Part shown: positions 1-8,311 of the stretch, piece after piece
Numbering within the stretch: the stretch's first letter is position 1
How the letters are laid out: each line of letters starts with the position of its first letter
Assembly (NCBI RefSeq): GCF_000744785.1
Contig: NZ_JQMO01000003.1
Span: 1,240,001-1,304,000 of the forward strand
Length of the DNA stretch: 64,000 bases
Source: Kitasatospora azatica KCTC 9699
GTDB lineage: Bacteria > Actinomycetota > Actinomycetes > Streptomycetales > Streptomycetaceae
Reading direction: 5' to 3'
Program-made: the position numbers and the translations under genes
The notes under the pieces: generated by a model
What the model saw: only the letters and a program-made list of their open reading frames with translations
What the model was told of the DNA's origin: nothing
The model's database searches: none

Positions 1-29
1 AACTTCTGATCCAGAACAGGACCCTTGAG

Positions 30-197
30 ATGCATCTAATGCAGGAAAACCTGGCCCGTGCCCATATGCAAGAACGCCTCCAGGAGGCCGAGGACCAACG
101 CCTCGCGCTGCGGGCGATGCGGGTCGCCAAGCTGCGCCGCAAGGCCGAGCGCGCCTCGCTGCGGGCCCGCAAGGTGCTGGCCGGCGCGGTGCTCTGA
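30..197 (+). CDS. small Arg/Glu-rich coiled protein, unknown function
   Basis: A 55-residue ORF starting MHLMQENLARAHMQERLQEA and ending AGAVL. It is rich in Ala, Arg, Glu and Leu and should form one amphipathic, probably coiled-coil, helix. There is no signal peptide or membrane segment. Small proteins of this composition are common in streptomycetes, but I cannot assign a function. The start at the first ATG is uncertain: the frame is open to the window edge, an in-frame ATG lies 9 nt downstream, and the only purine-rich stretch upstream (near 17-20) is weak. A strong hairpin follows and separates it from the convergent AarF gene. Confidence 0.55.
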   Translation: MHLMQENLARAHMQERLQEAEDQRLALRAMRVAKLRRKAERASLRARKVLAGAVL

Positions 198-272
198 GCT
201 GGTGTGAGCTGAGCCGCAGTCGGCTGAGCTGCAGCCAGCCGAGCGCTGTGAGCTGAGCACTCCTCACCGTGT

Positions 273-319
273 GGCGGTGCCCCGGTAACCCCGAGAGTCG
301 GGGCTACCGGGGCACCGCC
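273..319. terminator. bidirectional terminator hairpin
   Basis: Perfect 15-bp inverted repeat (273-287 with 305-319) enclosing a second short stem (CCCCGA/TCGGGG). It lies between the convergent small-protein and AarF-like genes. GC-rich stems without a U-tract are usual for streptomycete terminators. Confidence 0.75.
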
Positions 320-327
320 GCGTCCGG

Positions 328-1662
328 CTACTCCTCCTCGGCGAAGCCCGGGAGCCAGTCGAGCATCTCGGCCCGGAACGGAGCCTGGGCACCGAGCTGG
401 CAGAGCACCCCGATCGTGCTCAGCGTGACCCGGTGGATCAGCAGGTAGTCCGGCGGCAGGTTGAGCTGCTTGCCCAGGTTGTAGGCGGGGGAGCGGGGAT
501 CGGCGATCCGGGCCGCCTGGGACCGCATCCAGGCCCGGGTGAAGTGGAACCGGTCGACCGCCGCCGGTTCGATGATCGGGCGCAGGTAGTCCAGCACCGC
601 GTCCGAGTCGAGCTCGATGGTCGGCTTCACGAAGCCCTCGGCACGCAGCATCTCCAGCACGCCGACCGCGTCGTCGGCCAGCGCCATCCGCAGCGAGTCG
701 CCGATCGGCTGCGGCAGCCCGCCGGGCAGCCGGTCCACCGTGCCGAAGTCCATCACGCCGAGCCGCCAGCCCTCGGCCGGGCCGTCGTCCTTGAGCAGCC
801 GGAAGTTGCCGGGGTGCGGGTCGGCGTGCAGCAGACCGGTGCGGGCCGGGCCGGCGAAGAGGAAGCGGGCCAGCAGGTGTCCGGCGCGGTTGCGTTCGGC
901 CTGGCCGCCGCCCGCGATCACCTCGGCCAGCGGCGTACCGTCCAACCACTCGGTGACCAGTACCTGGTCGGCCTGGGCCACCACGGCGGGCACCACGATG
1001 TCCGGGTCGTCGGCGAACTCCTCGGCGTGCACCTGCTGGGCCTCGGCCTCCAGGGCGTAGTCCAGCTCCTCCGCCACCCGGCTGCGCAGCTCGGTGATCA
1101 GCGGCTTGATGTCCAGGCCCGGGATCAGCGGCCCGACCAGCCAGGCCACCCGGCTGAGTTGGCCGAGGTCGGAGAGGAGCGCCTCGCCCGCGCCGGGGTA
1201 CTGCACCTTCACCGCGACCGGTCGGCCGTCCTGCCAGACGGCCCGGTGCACCTGCCCGATCGAGGCCGCGGCGGCCGGCCGGTCGTCGAAGCTGCGGAAG
1301 TTGGACCGCCAGTCCTTGCCGAGCCGCTCGGCCAGCGCCGCGTGCACACTGGCGGCGGGCATCGGCGGGGCGGCGTCCTGAAGCTTCGTCAGGGCCGCCC
1401 GGTACGGGCCGGCCACCTCCTCCGGCAGGGCCGCCTCGAAGACCGAGAGCACCTGCCCGAACTTCATGGCACCGCCCTTCAGTTCACCGAGCACCTTGAA
1501 GAGCTGGTCCGCCGTGGCCTGCTGGAGCTCGGCCGTGACCGCCTCGGCCGAGCGACCGCCGATCCGCTTCCCCAGGCCCAGGGTGGCCCGCCCCGCTATC
1601 CCCAACGGCAGGGCGGCGAGCCGTGCGGTGCGGGTCATAGCCTTACGCGGAAGATCGCTCAC
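328..1662 (-). CDS. AarF/ABC1/UbiB-family kinase-like protein
   Basis: 444 residues of the ABC1 (ADCK/UbiB) atypical kinase family. Visible motifs: the KxGQ segment (MKFGQ, about residue 66), the Ala-rich loop and AAASIGQVHRA (about 135-145), the VAVKVQYPG lysine strand, catalytic-loop LLHADPHPGNF (about 280) and metal-binding VMDFGT (about 300). UbiB-family members act on quinone or lipid metabolism, but the substrate in actinobacteria is not established. I chose the GTG at 1662 (MSDLPRKAMTR) because GGGAGG sits about 6 nt upstream and the N-terminus matches the family. An in-frame ATG 12 codons upstream lacks a comparable ribosome site. Confidence 0.85.
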   Translation of the reverse strand: MSDLPRKAMTRTARLAALPLGIAGRATLGLGKRIGGRSAEAVTAELQQATADQLFKVLGELKGGAMKFGQVLSVFEAALPEEVAGPYRAALTKLQDAAPPMPAASVHAALAERLGKDWRSNFRSFDDRPAAAASIGQVHRAVWQDGRPVAVKVQYPGAGEALLSDLGQLSRVAWLVGPLIPGLDIKPLITELRSRVAEELDYALEAEAQQVHAEEFADDPDIVVPAVVAQADQVLVTEWLDGTPLAEVIAGGGQAERNRAGHLLARFLFAGPARTGLLHADPHPGNFRLLKDDGPAEGWRLGVMDFGTVDRLPGGLPQPIGDSLRMALADDAVGVLEMLRAEGFVKPTIELDSDAVLDYLRPIIEPAAVDRFHFTRAWMRSQAARIADPRSPAYNLGKQLNLPPDYLLIHRVTLSTIGVLCQLGAQAPFRAEMLDWLPGFAEEE

Positions 1663-1836
1663 CCGGGGCCTCCCAATCGAGCGTGCGCCAGCGGTCACCG
1701 CGGCTGCGGCGACCGGGGGACGGCGGTCACTAGGCCATTGTGCCCGCTCCCCCTCAGCGCCCGGCCGGAGCCTGCCACACGGCTCGCCCGCCCACCGTGC
1801 GGTGCCCGGTGAGGTGCGGTGCTCGGCGCGCAGTGC

Positions 1837-2973
1837 TCAGCGCCAGTAGCAACCGCACTCGGTGTGCGGGGGCAGCCGCAGCCGGCGGACCATGCCGTCC
1901 ACGGCGGAGACCTCGCACCAGCCGTCCACGCTCGGTGGCCGCACCCCGTCGAGCAGCAGCAGGGCGTGCAGCCCGGCGAGCCCGGCCACCGCCGAGGCGA
2001 GCGCACCGTCGCAGGCGGGTTCCCGAGCCCGCCCCGGGCCCTCGGTGGCCAGCTGGGCCAGCAACCGGGGCCAGGCGGCGTCCCGGTCGGTGCGGGTGAG
2101 CGCCACGCAGCCGCCGCAGGCGGAGGCGCCGGGCAGCACCAGCGGGCCGACCACGCCCAGGTGTTCAACCACCCCCACGTAGAGGTGCGGCACGCCGGAG
2201 CGCATCAGGCCCCGCGCCTCGACCGCGGAGCCGGCGAAGGCACCGCTGCCGTCGCGCGGGGCGAGCACCACCAGATCGGGCGGCCGCCCGGGCGTCGCCC
2301 GCGCCTCGTCGATGTCGGGCGTGCCGCTGCCCGCTCGGCCGCAGTCTGCTGTGCTCTTGTCCGGGGTGCCGCTCCCGGCCGGGGGGAGACCGGCGGCCCG
2401 CCGCACCGCCTCGCGGGCGGCGGTGCCGCGCGGCCGGCCGACGTCCGCGGCCGGGATGCCGCCCGGCGCGCAGTCCCCGGCCAGCACCCGGCCCTGGTCC
2501 ACCACCTCGACCGTGCCGACCCCGCCTGCCGCGAGGGTGGCCGCCACCGCGGCGCCGACCCGGCCGGCCCCGCGCACCTCCACCCGCAGCGCCGTCCGCC
2601 GGGCCAGCGTGCCGGCCCCGGCGCCGGGCTCGGGGCTGAGCAGCGAGAGCGAGGCGAGATCGGGGGCCAGCAGCGCCCGGCGGCTCGGCGGGATCCCGGC
2701 CAGTGCCTGTTCGACCGCGGAGGCGTCCTCGAGCAGGCCGGTCTGCTCCAGTGAGTGCAGCGCCTGGGTGACGTACTCGGAGGCGAGGCCGAGCTGCTCG
2801 GCGGCGGCGGTCACGGCGGGGACGCCGCGCTCGCCGTCCAGCAGGGTGAGGAAGGCGCAGAACCGCTCGTCGGCCTGGGCGACCACTTGGGCCCGCTCGG
2901 GGGCGGTACCGAATTGCAGGGTCTGCTGATCGCGCCAGGCACGGGAGAGCGCGGGCTTGAGCATGGGACGCAT
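1837..2973 (-). CDS. ThiF/MoeB-like (E1-like fold) protein
   Basis: 378 residues. The N-terminal 100 residues are helical (MRPMLKPALSRAWRDQQTLQF). They are followed by a Rossmann segment VRGAGRVGAAVAATLAAGG and a C-terminal cysteine cluster (CGGC, CDG, CGC) like the zinc sites of ThiF/MoeB/UBA enzymes. The nucleotide-binding glycine pattern is looser than in active E1 enzymes and no clear catalytic cysteine is seen, so it may be a non-adenylating member. Some annotations call this group TOMM-precursor leader-binding proteins, but no leader peptide or RiPP gene is nearby. It is divergent from the metallopeptidase gene at 3204. Confidence 0.6.
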   Translation of the reverse strand: MRPMLKPALSRAWRDQQTLQFGTAPERAQVVAQADERFCAFLTLLDGERGVPAVTAAAEQLGLASEYVTQALHSLEQTGLLEDASAVEQALAGIPPSRRALLAPDLASLSLLSPEPGAGAGTLARRTALRVEVRGAGRVGAAVAATLAAGGVGTVEVVDQGRVLAGDCAPGGIPAADVGRPRGTAAREAVRRAAGLPPAGSGTPDKSTADCGRAGSGTPDIDEARATPGRPPDLVVLAPRDGSGAFAGSAVEARGLMRSGVPHLYVGVVEHLGVVGPLVLPGASACGGCVALTRTDRDAAWPRLLAQLATEGPGRAREPACDGALASAVAGLAGLHALLLLDGVRPPSVDGWCEVSAVDGMVRRLRLPPHTECGCYWR

Positions 2974-3203
2974 GCGGTGCTCCTTTCCCGGGGGTACCAG
3001 CGAGGCGATTGCCGAATGGATGCGATCGACTCCGGTGCGTAAAGAGAGCCTCTCCCAGCTGCGGAAATTCCCCTAACCGGTTATCCACAAGCGCCGGAGA
3101 TCATCTGACCAGCATTCAGTTTCGATGAATGTTGATCACCGTTGAAAAGAATTCGGCCGGGGCAGCGGACTTCTGTCAGTGTCAACAGGTAACGTCGTGT
3201 GCC

Positions 3204-3935
3204 ATGGCAGCCGAACGGGACTCCCAGCCCTCGGCGTCGCCTCGGCGTGCCCGTGCAGCGGCCGGGTCGGGGTTCGCGACGCCCGCGCATCCGACAACCA
3301 GCCCGAGCACGACCACCAGCCCGAGCACGACCACCGGATCACACACCACGACCGGCCCGAGCACGACCACCGGACCACACACCACGACCGGCCCGGTCGA
3401 GGTGCGCCGCAGCGCCCGTCGCAGCCGTACCGTCTCCGCCTACCGCGAGGGTGATCGCACGATCGTGCTGATCCCGGCCCGGATGTCCTCGGCCGAGGAG
3501 CAGCGCTGGGTGGCCCAGATGCTCGACCGGCTGGCCGCCCAGGAGAGTCGTCGCACGCTCGGCGACGACGCGCTGGCCGAGCGGGCCAGACGGCTGTCCG
3601 CGAGCTACCTCGACGGCCGGGCCCGCCCCGACCAGGTGCGCTGGGTCACCAACCAGAACTCCCGCTGGGGCTCCTGCACCCCGAGCGAGCGCACCATCAG
3701 GCTCTCGCACCGCCTCCAGGGCATGCCCGAGTACGTGCTGGACTACGTGCTGCTGCACGAGCTCGCGCATCTGCTGGTCCCGGACCACGGACCGCGCTTC
3801 TGGGCCCTGCTGGAGGCCTACCCGCGCACCGAGCGGGCCCGAGGCTACCTGGAGGGCGTCATCTCCGCCGCCCGCCTGCCGCACATCCCCGGGGCCCGCG
3901 GCGGTGCTGCCGAGGAGCCCGAGGTGTGCGGCTGA
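3204..3935 (+). CDS. YgjP/DUF45-type M48-like metallopeptidase
   Basis: 243 residues. The C-terminal half has the YgjP/WLM-type signature: RWGSC (NQNSRWGSCTPSERTIRLS), the zinc motif HELAH in YVLLHELAHLLVPDHGPRFW, and a third His in DHGPRFW. The family is predicted zinc-dependent and cytoplasmic; its substrates are unknown. The N-terminal 65 residues are a low-complexity Thr/Ser/Pro/Gly region encoded by five 18-bp repeats. I took the ATG at 3204 because it precedes the plausible N-terminus. No good Shine-Dalgarno is present, and TAACGT 8 nt upstream suggests leaderless initiation. The frame is open to an ATG at 3129. Confidence 0.7.
   Translation: MAAERDSQPSASPRRARAAAGSGFATPAHPTTSPSTTTSPSTTTGSHTTTGPSTTTGPHTTTGPVEVRRSARRSRTVSAYREGDRTIVLIPARMSSAEEQRWVAQMLDRLAAQESRRTLGDDALAERARRLSASYLDGRARPDQVRWVTNQNSRWGSCTPSERTIRLSHRLQGMPEYVLDYVLLHELAHLLVPDHGPRFWALLEAYPRTERARGYLEGVISAARLPHIPGARGGAAEEPEVCG
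3301..3390 (+). repeat. five-unit 18-bp minisatellite in coding sequence
   Basis: Five consecutive 18-bp units: three of the GCCCGAGCACGACCACC type (3301, 3319, 3355) and two of the GAYCACACACCACGACCG type (3337, 3373). They are in frame and encode SPSTTT/GSHTTT/GPSTTT/GPHTTT in the N-terminus of the metallopeptidase. A multiple of three means copy-number change would keep the frame. Confidence 0.85.
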
Positions 3936-3942
3936 GCCGCCG

Positions 3943-4539
3943 TCAGACGGTGGCGACCAGTTCCCGGGCCAGCCCGACCAGTCGGCGCACCGAATCGTCG
4001 GTCAGCTCCGGCAGCGCGTCGAAGTCGAACCAGCGCAGGTCCAGCGACTCCTCGCTGATCAGCTCCTTGGACCCGGCCGGTGCAAGCGCCACGTACTGCA
4101 CGTCCAGGTGGGTGTTCTCCGGCCGGTCCTTGCCGGTGCACCGCACCTGGTGCCGGTCCAGCTTCACCGGCACCGGACGCCCGCCGTCGGCGCCGTCGGC
4201 CGAGAGCAGGGTCAGCCCGGCGATCCCCGACTCCTCGGTGGCCTCGCGCAGCGCGGCCGCGCCCAGCGTCGCGTCGCCAGGCTCGCAGTGGCCGCCCATC
4301 TGCAGCCAGAGCCCGACCTTCGGGTGCAGGGTCAGCAGCACCCGCCCGGCCGCCGGGTCCACCACGGCGGCGCTGGCCGTGATGTGGGCGGGCAGGCAGG
4401 ACTTGAACAGGCCGTCCTGATGCTTGGTCAGGTGGTCCAGGTAGTCGCGCCGGAGCTGTTCCTGGTCGGGGTCGGTCGGCGCCCAGGACTCGAGGGCCGA
4501 GGTGGCGTCGGTGTGCAGGCCGGTGTTCAGGAGGGTCAT
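3943..4539 (-). CDS. NUDIX hydrolase
   Basis: 198 residues with a Nudix box at about residues 84-106 (GGHCEPGDATLGAAALREAT then EESGI), giving the REATEESG core that binds the metal and pyrophosphate. The usual Glu after GX5 is Asp here, which is seen in other actinobacterial members. The substrate cannot be read from sequence. Its ATG overlaps the TGA of the upstream metalloprotease gene (ATGA), so the two are probably translationally coupled. It converges on the YgjP-type peptidase gene with a 7-nt gap. Confidence 0.85.
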   Translation of the reverse strand: MTLLNTGLHTDATSALESWAPTDPDQEQLRRDYLDHLTKHQDGLFKSCLPAHITASAAVVDPAAGRVLLTLHPKVGLWLQMGGHCEPGDATLGAAALREATEESGIAGLTLLSADGADGGRPVPVKLDRHQVRCTGKDRPENTHLDVQYVALAPAGSKELISEESLDLRWFDFDALPELTDDSVRRLVGLARELVATV

Positions 4540-6059
4540 GAAGCGGGCTTGTCCTTGTCGTTCTTGTCGTCGCCGTCGGTCTCAGCAGCCTCGGGGGCCT
4601 CACTGGCCCCGGCAGCACTGGCCCCGGCAGTGGCGGAGCCGCCGGCCGCCTCGCCGAGCAGCTTGTCGATCGCGTCGAAGTCCAGCCCGCCCTCGGCCGG
4701 CTCGGTGGTGTCGCGGTGCACGAAGCCGTCCGGGTCGTCCAGGTCGCTCGCGGTCGGCAGCATGTCGGGGTGCTCCCAGAGCGCGTCGCGGCCCTCGACG
4801 CCCCGGGCGTCGGCCAGCGAGGCCCACAGCCGGGAGGCGTCGCGCAGTCGGCGCGGGCGCAGCTCCAGGCCGACCAGGGTGGCGAAGGTCTGCTCGGCCG
4901 GACCGCCGGTGGCGCGGCGGCGGCGCAGCGTCTCGCGCAGCGCGGAGGACTGCGGCAGGTGCGGTTCGGCGGCGGCGTGCACCACCGCGTCGACCCAGCC
5001 CTCGACCAGTGCGAGGGCCGTCTCGAGCCGGGCCAGCGCGGCCTTCTGCTCCGGGGTGTCCTCGGGCTGCAGCAGGCCGTTGCCCAGCGCCTCCTGCAGC
5101 GCCTCGGGGTTCTCCAGGTCGAGCCGGCCCATCAGCTCCTCCATCCGGGAGGTGTCCACCTTGATGCCGCGGGCGTAGGCCTCGACGGCGCCGAACAGGT
5201 GGGCCCGCAGCCACGGCACGTGGGCGAAGAGCCGCTGGTGGGCGGCCTCGCGCAGGGCCAGGTAGAGCCGCACCTCCTCGGCGGGGACGTTCAGGCCCTC
5301 GCCGAACTCGGCGATGTTCTGCGGCAGCAGCGCGGCCTTGCCGGCCGGGGCCAGCGGCAGGCCGACGTCGGTCGAGCCGAGCACCTCGGCGGCGAGTGCG
5401 CCCAGGGCCTGGCCGATCTGGGTGCCGAACATGGCCCCGCCCATCGAGCGCATCACGCCCATCAGCGGACCGGCCATGGCCTGCATCTCCTCGGGCAGCA
5501 CGCCGCCCATGGCGTTGCCGACCCGCTCGGCGACCGGGTCGACCAGCTCCTGCCAGACCGGCAGGGTGGCCTCGATCCACTCGGCCCGGCTCCAGGCCAC
5601 GGCGCTGGCGGAGGAGGACGGGAACTCGGTGGCGGAATCCAGCCAGAGCTCGGCGAGCCGCACCGACTCCTCGACGGCCGAGCGCTCGGCCGAACTCACC
5701 GAGCGGTCCTTGGCCTTGCCTTCGGCCGGCTCGGCCACCACGGTCTGGCGGGCGATGTCCTTGGCCAGCTGCCAGTTCACCGGGCCGCCGTCGAACGAGA
5801 GCATCTGGCCGAGCTGCTGGAACGCGGCGCCCAGGTCGTTGGGGTCGAGGCCGCCCATCATGGCGGCGAAGGGGTTGTCCCCGCCGGCGCCACCGGGACC
5901 GCCCGCGCCGAACAACGCACCGAACGGGTTGGCGCCGAAGCCGAAGGACTGGGGCTGTTCCGGCTCGCCGCCGGACTTGTCGTCTTTCTTGCCGCCCTGG
6001 TCCTTGCCCTCCTCGGGCTCCTCGGGCGGGACACCGAATCCGAAGGGGAGGTCGCTCAC
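4536..6059 (-). CDS. zinc-dependent metalloprotease, Zincin_2/DUF2342 family
   Basis: 507 residues. The first 100 are Gly/Phe/Pro-rich and charged (SDLPFGFGVPPEEPEEGKDQ). The conserved core includes GGVLPEEMQAMAGPLMG, FGTQIGQALG and REAAHQRLFAHVPWLRAHL, typical of the actinobacterial zincin family once described as coenzyme F420 biosynthesis-associated. The C-terminus is an Ala/Asp/Lys-rich tail. Start: GTG at 6059 (VSDLPFGFG), which fits homologues. The open frame continues upstream, but only as a shadow of the divergent SDR gene. The ATGA overlap with the NUDIX gene indicates an operon. Confidence 0.75.
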   Translation of the reverse strand: MSDLPFGFGVPPEEPEEGKDQGGKKDDKSGGEPEQPQSFGFGANPFGALFGAGGPGGAGGDNPFAAMMGGLDPNDLGAAFQQLGQMLSFDGGPVNWQLAKDIARQTVVAEPAEGKAKDRSVSSAERSAVEESVRLAELWLDSATEFPSSSASAVAWSRAEWIEATLPVWQELVDPVAERVGNAMGGVLPEEMQAMAGPLMGVMRSMGGAMFGTQIGQALGALAAEVLGSTDVGLPLAPAGKAALLPQNIAEFGEGLNVPAEEVRLYLALREAAHQRLFAHVPWLRAHLFGAVEAYARGIKVDTSRMEELMGRLDLENPEALQEALGNGLLQPEDTPEQKAALARLETALALVEGWVDAVVHAAAEPHLPQSSALRETLRRRRATGGPAEQTFATLVGLELRPRRLRDASRLWASLADARGVEGRDALWEHPDMLPTASDLDDPDGFVHRDTTEPAEGGLDFDAIDKLLGEAAGGSATAGASAAGASEAPEAAETDGDDKNDKDKPAS

Positions 6060-6197
6060 GGGGTCCTCGATCTGGTCGGCCGTCACGCGGGGGCGGTGGC
6101 GGGAAAGCAAATGGCTAAGCGGACGGCAGGTTGCCGCAGACAGCGGGCGCGCCCGCGCCGGGTGCACCGCCGGGCCCTCTCCTCGGGCAGGATGGAC

Positions 6198-6230
6198 CGT
6201 ACGTGACACTCGTACGTACGCACATAAGCT
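6198..6230 (+). promoter_or_regulatory. palindrome-containing promoter of the SDR-like gene
   Basis: CGTACG-TGACACT-CGTACG inverted repeat (6198-6216) overlaps GTGACA (6203-6208), which is 16 nt from TAAGCT (6225-6230). This is a plausible -35/-10 pair for the gene starting at 6249. The palindrome lies in the divergent region shared with the metalloprotease gene. Confidence 0.5.
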
Positions 6231-6248
6231 AACCGTGGAGGATGGCCG

Positions 6249-7397
6249 GTGAGTTCCCCGCCTTCGGACGTTCGCTCTGGGCTGACCGGGGGCGAGGAGG
6301 CCCAGGTGGCGCCTGGGTCCGCGCCCCCAGCCTACGGCGGACGGCCGCTCACCGTCGCCGTGACCGGCGCCGCCGGCGTGCTCGGTGAGCGCCTGGTCCG
6401 CCGCCTGGTCGATTCGCCCGGCATCCGCAAGGTGCTGGCGATCGACGACCGACGCGGCGAGGCCGCCGGAGTGCAGTGGCGGGTGCTGGACGTCCGCGAT
6501 CCGGCGGTGGCCGAACGGCTGCGCGGGGTGGACGTGGTGGTGCACCTGGCGATGGACCTGGGCATGGAGTCCGATCCGCGGGCCCGCAGCGCGTACAACG
6601 TCCGGGGCGCGCAGACGGTGGTGACCGCCGCGGCGGCCGCCGGTGTGCACCGGGTGGTGCTCTGCACCTCGGCGATGGTCTACGGCGCGCTGCCGGACAA
6701 CGAGGTGCCGCTGGCCGAGGACTCCGAGCTGCGGGCCACCGAGGAGGCCAGCCTGGTCGGCGACCTGCTGGAGATCGAGCGGCTGGCCCGCCGGGCGCCG
6801 CGCGCCCACCCGGGACTGCAGGTGACCGTGCTGCGCCCGGCCGTGGTGGTCGGTCCCGGTGTGGACACCGTGCTGACCAGGCACTTCGAGGCGCCGCGCC
6901 TCCTGGTGGTGGCCGGCTCGCGGCCCTGCTGGCAGTTCTGCCACGTGGACGACCTGGCCACCGCGCTGGAGTACGCGGCGCTCGGCCTGGTCGAGGGCGA
7001 GGTGACGGTCGGCTGTGACGGCTGGCTGGAGCAGGAGCAGGTGGAGGAGCTCTCCGGGATCCGCCGGATGGAGCTGCCCGCCTCGCTGGCGCTGGGCACC
7101 GCCGCGCGGTTGCACCGGCTCGGCCTGACCCCGGCCCCGGCCGGGGACCTGGCGTACACCATGTACCCGTGGGTGGTGTCCGGCAGCCGGCTGCACGAGG
7201 CGGGCTGGCGGCCGCAGTACAGCAACGAGGAGGTGCTGACCGAGCTGCTCGCCCAGGTCGCGGGCAAGCACGCGGTGGCGGGGCGGCGCCTCGGCGGCAA
7301 GGAGGCCGCCACCAGCCTGGGCGCGGCGGGCGCGACGGTGGCCCTGGTGGGCACCGCGGCGCTGGTCCGGCGGGCCCGTAAGCGGCGGCGCATCTAG
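6249..7397 (+). CDS. NAD-dependent epimerase/dehydratase-like (extended SDR) protein
   Basis: 382 residues. The Rossmann motif GAAGVLG is at about residues 40-46, followed by an acidic cofactor-specificity position in AIDDRRGE and the SDR serine in CTSAMVYG (about 140). The usual YxxxK catalytic pair is missing: the expected region reads EEASLVGDLLEIERL. It may therefore bind NAD(P) without oxidoreductase activity. The C-terminus has a hydrophobic stretch (GAAGATVALVGTAALV) followed by Arg/Lys and may be a tail anchor. GTG start with GGAGG about 6 nt upstream. Confidence 0.75.
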   Translation: MSSPPSDVRSGLTGGEEAQVAPGSAPPAYGGRPLTVAVTGAAGVLGERLVRRLVDSPGIRKVLAIDDRRGEAAGVQWRVLDVRDPAVAERLRGVDVVVHLAMDLGMESDPRARSAYNVRGAQTVVTAAAAAGVHRVVLCTSAMVYGALPDNEVPLAEDSELRATEEASLVGDLLEIERLARRAPRAHPGLQVTVLRPAVVVGPGVDTVLTRHFEAPRLLVVAGSRPCWQFCHVDDLATALEYAALGLVEGEVTVGCDGWLEQEQVEELSGIRRMELPASLALGTAARLHRLGLTPAPAGDLAYTMYPWVVSGSRLHEAGWRPQYSNEEVLTELLAQVAGKHAVAGRRLGGKEAATSLGAAGATVALVGTAALVRRARKRRRI

Positions 7398-7481
7398 GGC
7401 CGGCGGACCCTGAGGCCCGCGGATTCATTGGACGACCCGACAATTGCCGGTTGAGCCCGGGCATGACCGATCATTGGGAGC

Positions 7482-7922
7482 ATGTCCGAGAACCACGACC
7501 CCATCCGTCTGCTCGCCGTCCGCGAGACGCCGCTCTCCCTCGACGAGGTCTACGCGGCGGTCGGCCATGACGCCGCCGGTGGCACCACGGTCTTCGTCGG
7601 GACGGTCCGCGACCACGACGGCGGCAAGTCGGTCGCCGCGCTGGAGTACAGCTGCCACCCGAGCGCCGAGCAGGAGATGCGCCGGATCGCGGAGAAGGTG
7701 GTTGCCGACTATCCGGTGAAGGCGCTGGCGGCGGTGCACCGGATCGGCCGGCTGGAGATCACCGACGCCGCCGTGATCGTCGCCGTCTCCTGTCCGCACC
7801 GGGGCGAGGCCTTCGCCGCCGCGCGCAAGCTGATCGACGATCTGAAGCACGAGGTGCCGATCTGGAAGCACCAGGTCTTCTCCGACGGCGAGGAGGAGTG
7901 GGTCGGCGCAGGCTCCTGCTGA
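7482..7922 (+). CDS. moaE: molybdopterin synthase catalytic subunit MoaE
   Basis: 146 residues, usual MoaE length. MoaE combines with thiocarboxylated MoaD to put the dithiolene sulfurs into precursor Z (cyclic pyranopterin). Conserved features: TTVFVGTVRDHDGGKSV near the N-terminus, the AVHRIGRLEITDAAVIVAVS strand pair, the SCPHRGEAFAAARKLID helix and the active-site lysine in VPIWKHQ (about residue 127). GGGAG sits just upstream of the ATG. No moaD or other molybdenum-cofactor gene is adjacent. Confidence 0.95.
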   Translation: MSENHDPIRLLAVRETPLSLDEVYAAVGHDAAGGTTVFVGTVRDHDGGKSVAALEYSCHPSAEQEMRRIAEKVVADYPVKALAAVHRIGRLEITDAAVIVAVSCPHRGEAFAAARKLIDDLKHEVPIWKHQVFSDGEEEWVGAGSC

Positions 7923-8062
7923 CACCCGCTCAGCCCAACCGGACACATGAATGCGCCCACCGGGTGGCAGTGACTGACCTGCCGTAACCCGGATGGCGCT
8001 GCCGCCGTTCACCGTCCAGGCGGTTAATGTGCTGATAGGCACGACGAGCTGGGAGGACGGAC

Positions 8063-8269
8063 ATGGCAGCGCTGGCCTGGTTGGGGATCCCTGTCGCCGC
8101 GGGCGTGATCGCCGTCCTGTGGGCGGCCTGGGCCGCCCGTCCGCCGAAGGCCACCGGGGACGGCGCCTCGCTGGCCGAGCACCAGCGGTTCCTGGCGGCC
8201 ATGGAGCGCAGCACCGGCAGCTACCGGGTGTCGGACGGGCACAAGGTCTCGGACGGCCAGGGGCGCTGA
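8063..8269 (+). CDS. small single-span membrane protein
   Basis: 68 residues. One hydrophobic helix at residues 2-25 (AALAWLGIPVAAGVIAVLWA) is followed by a short cytoplasmic-type tail (EHQRFLAAMERSTGSYRVS). GGAGG lies 7 nt before the ATG. Function unknown. It is co-oriented with the PDZ/Lon-type protease gene 42 nt downstream, so it could be a small partner of that membrane protease; this is inference from position only. Confidence 0.7.
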   Translation: MAALAWLGIPVAAGVIAVLWAAWAARPPKATGDGASLAEHQRFLAAMERSTGSYRVSDGHKVSDGQGR

Positions 8270-8311
8270 CCCGGCGGGCGGGGCGCAGGGGTGGTCCCGT
8301 ACTGTCGTGGC

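Noticed and set aside
433..1812. Long plus-strand frame opposite the AarF-like gene
   Set aside because: Shadow of the minus-strand gene: His/Arg/Gly-rich composition, no family motif and codon bias matching the opposite frame.
6060..7271. 400-codon N-terminal extension of the zinc metalloprotease frame
   Set aside because: It runs antisense through the SDR-like gene and its promoter; the GTG at 6059 starts the family-like N-terminus.
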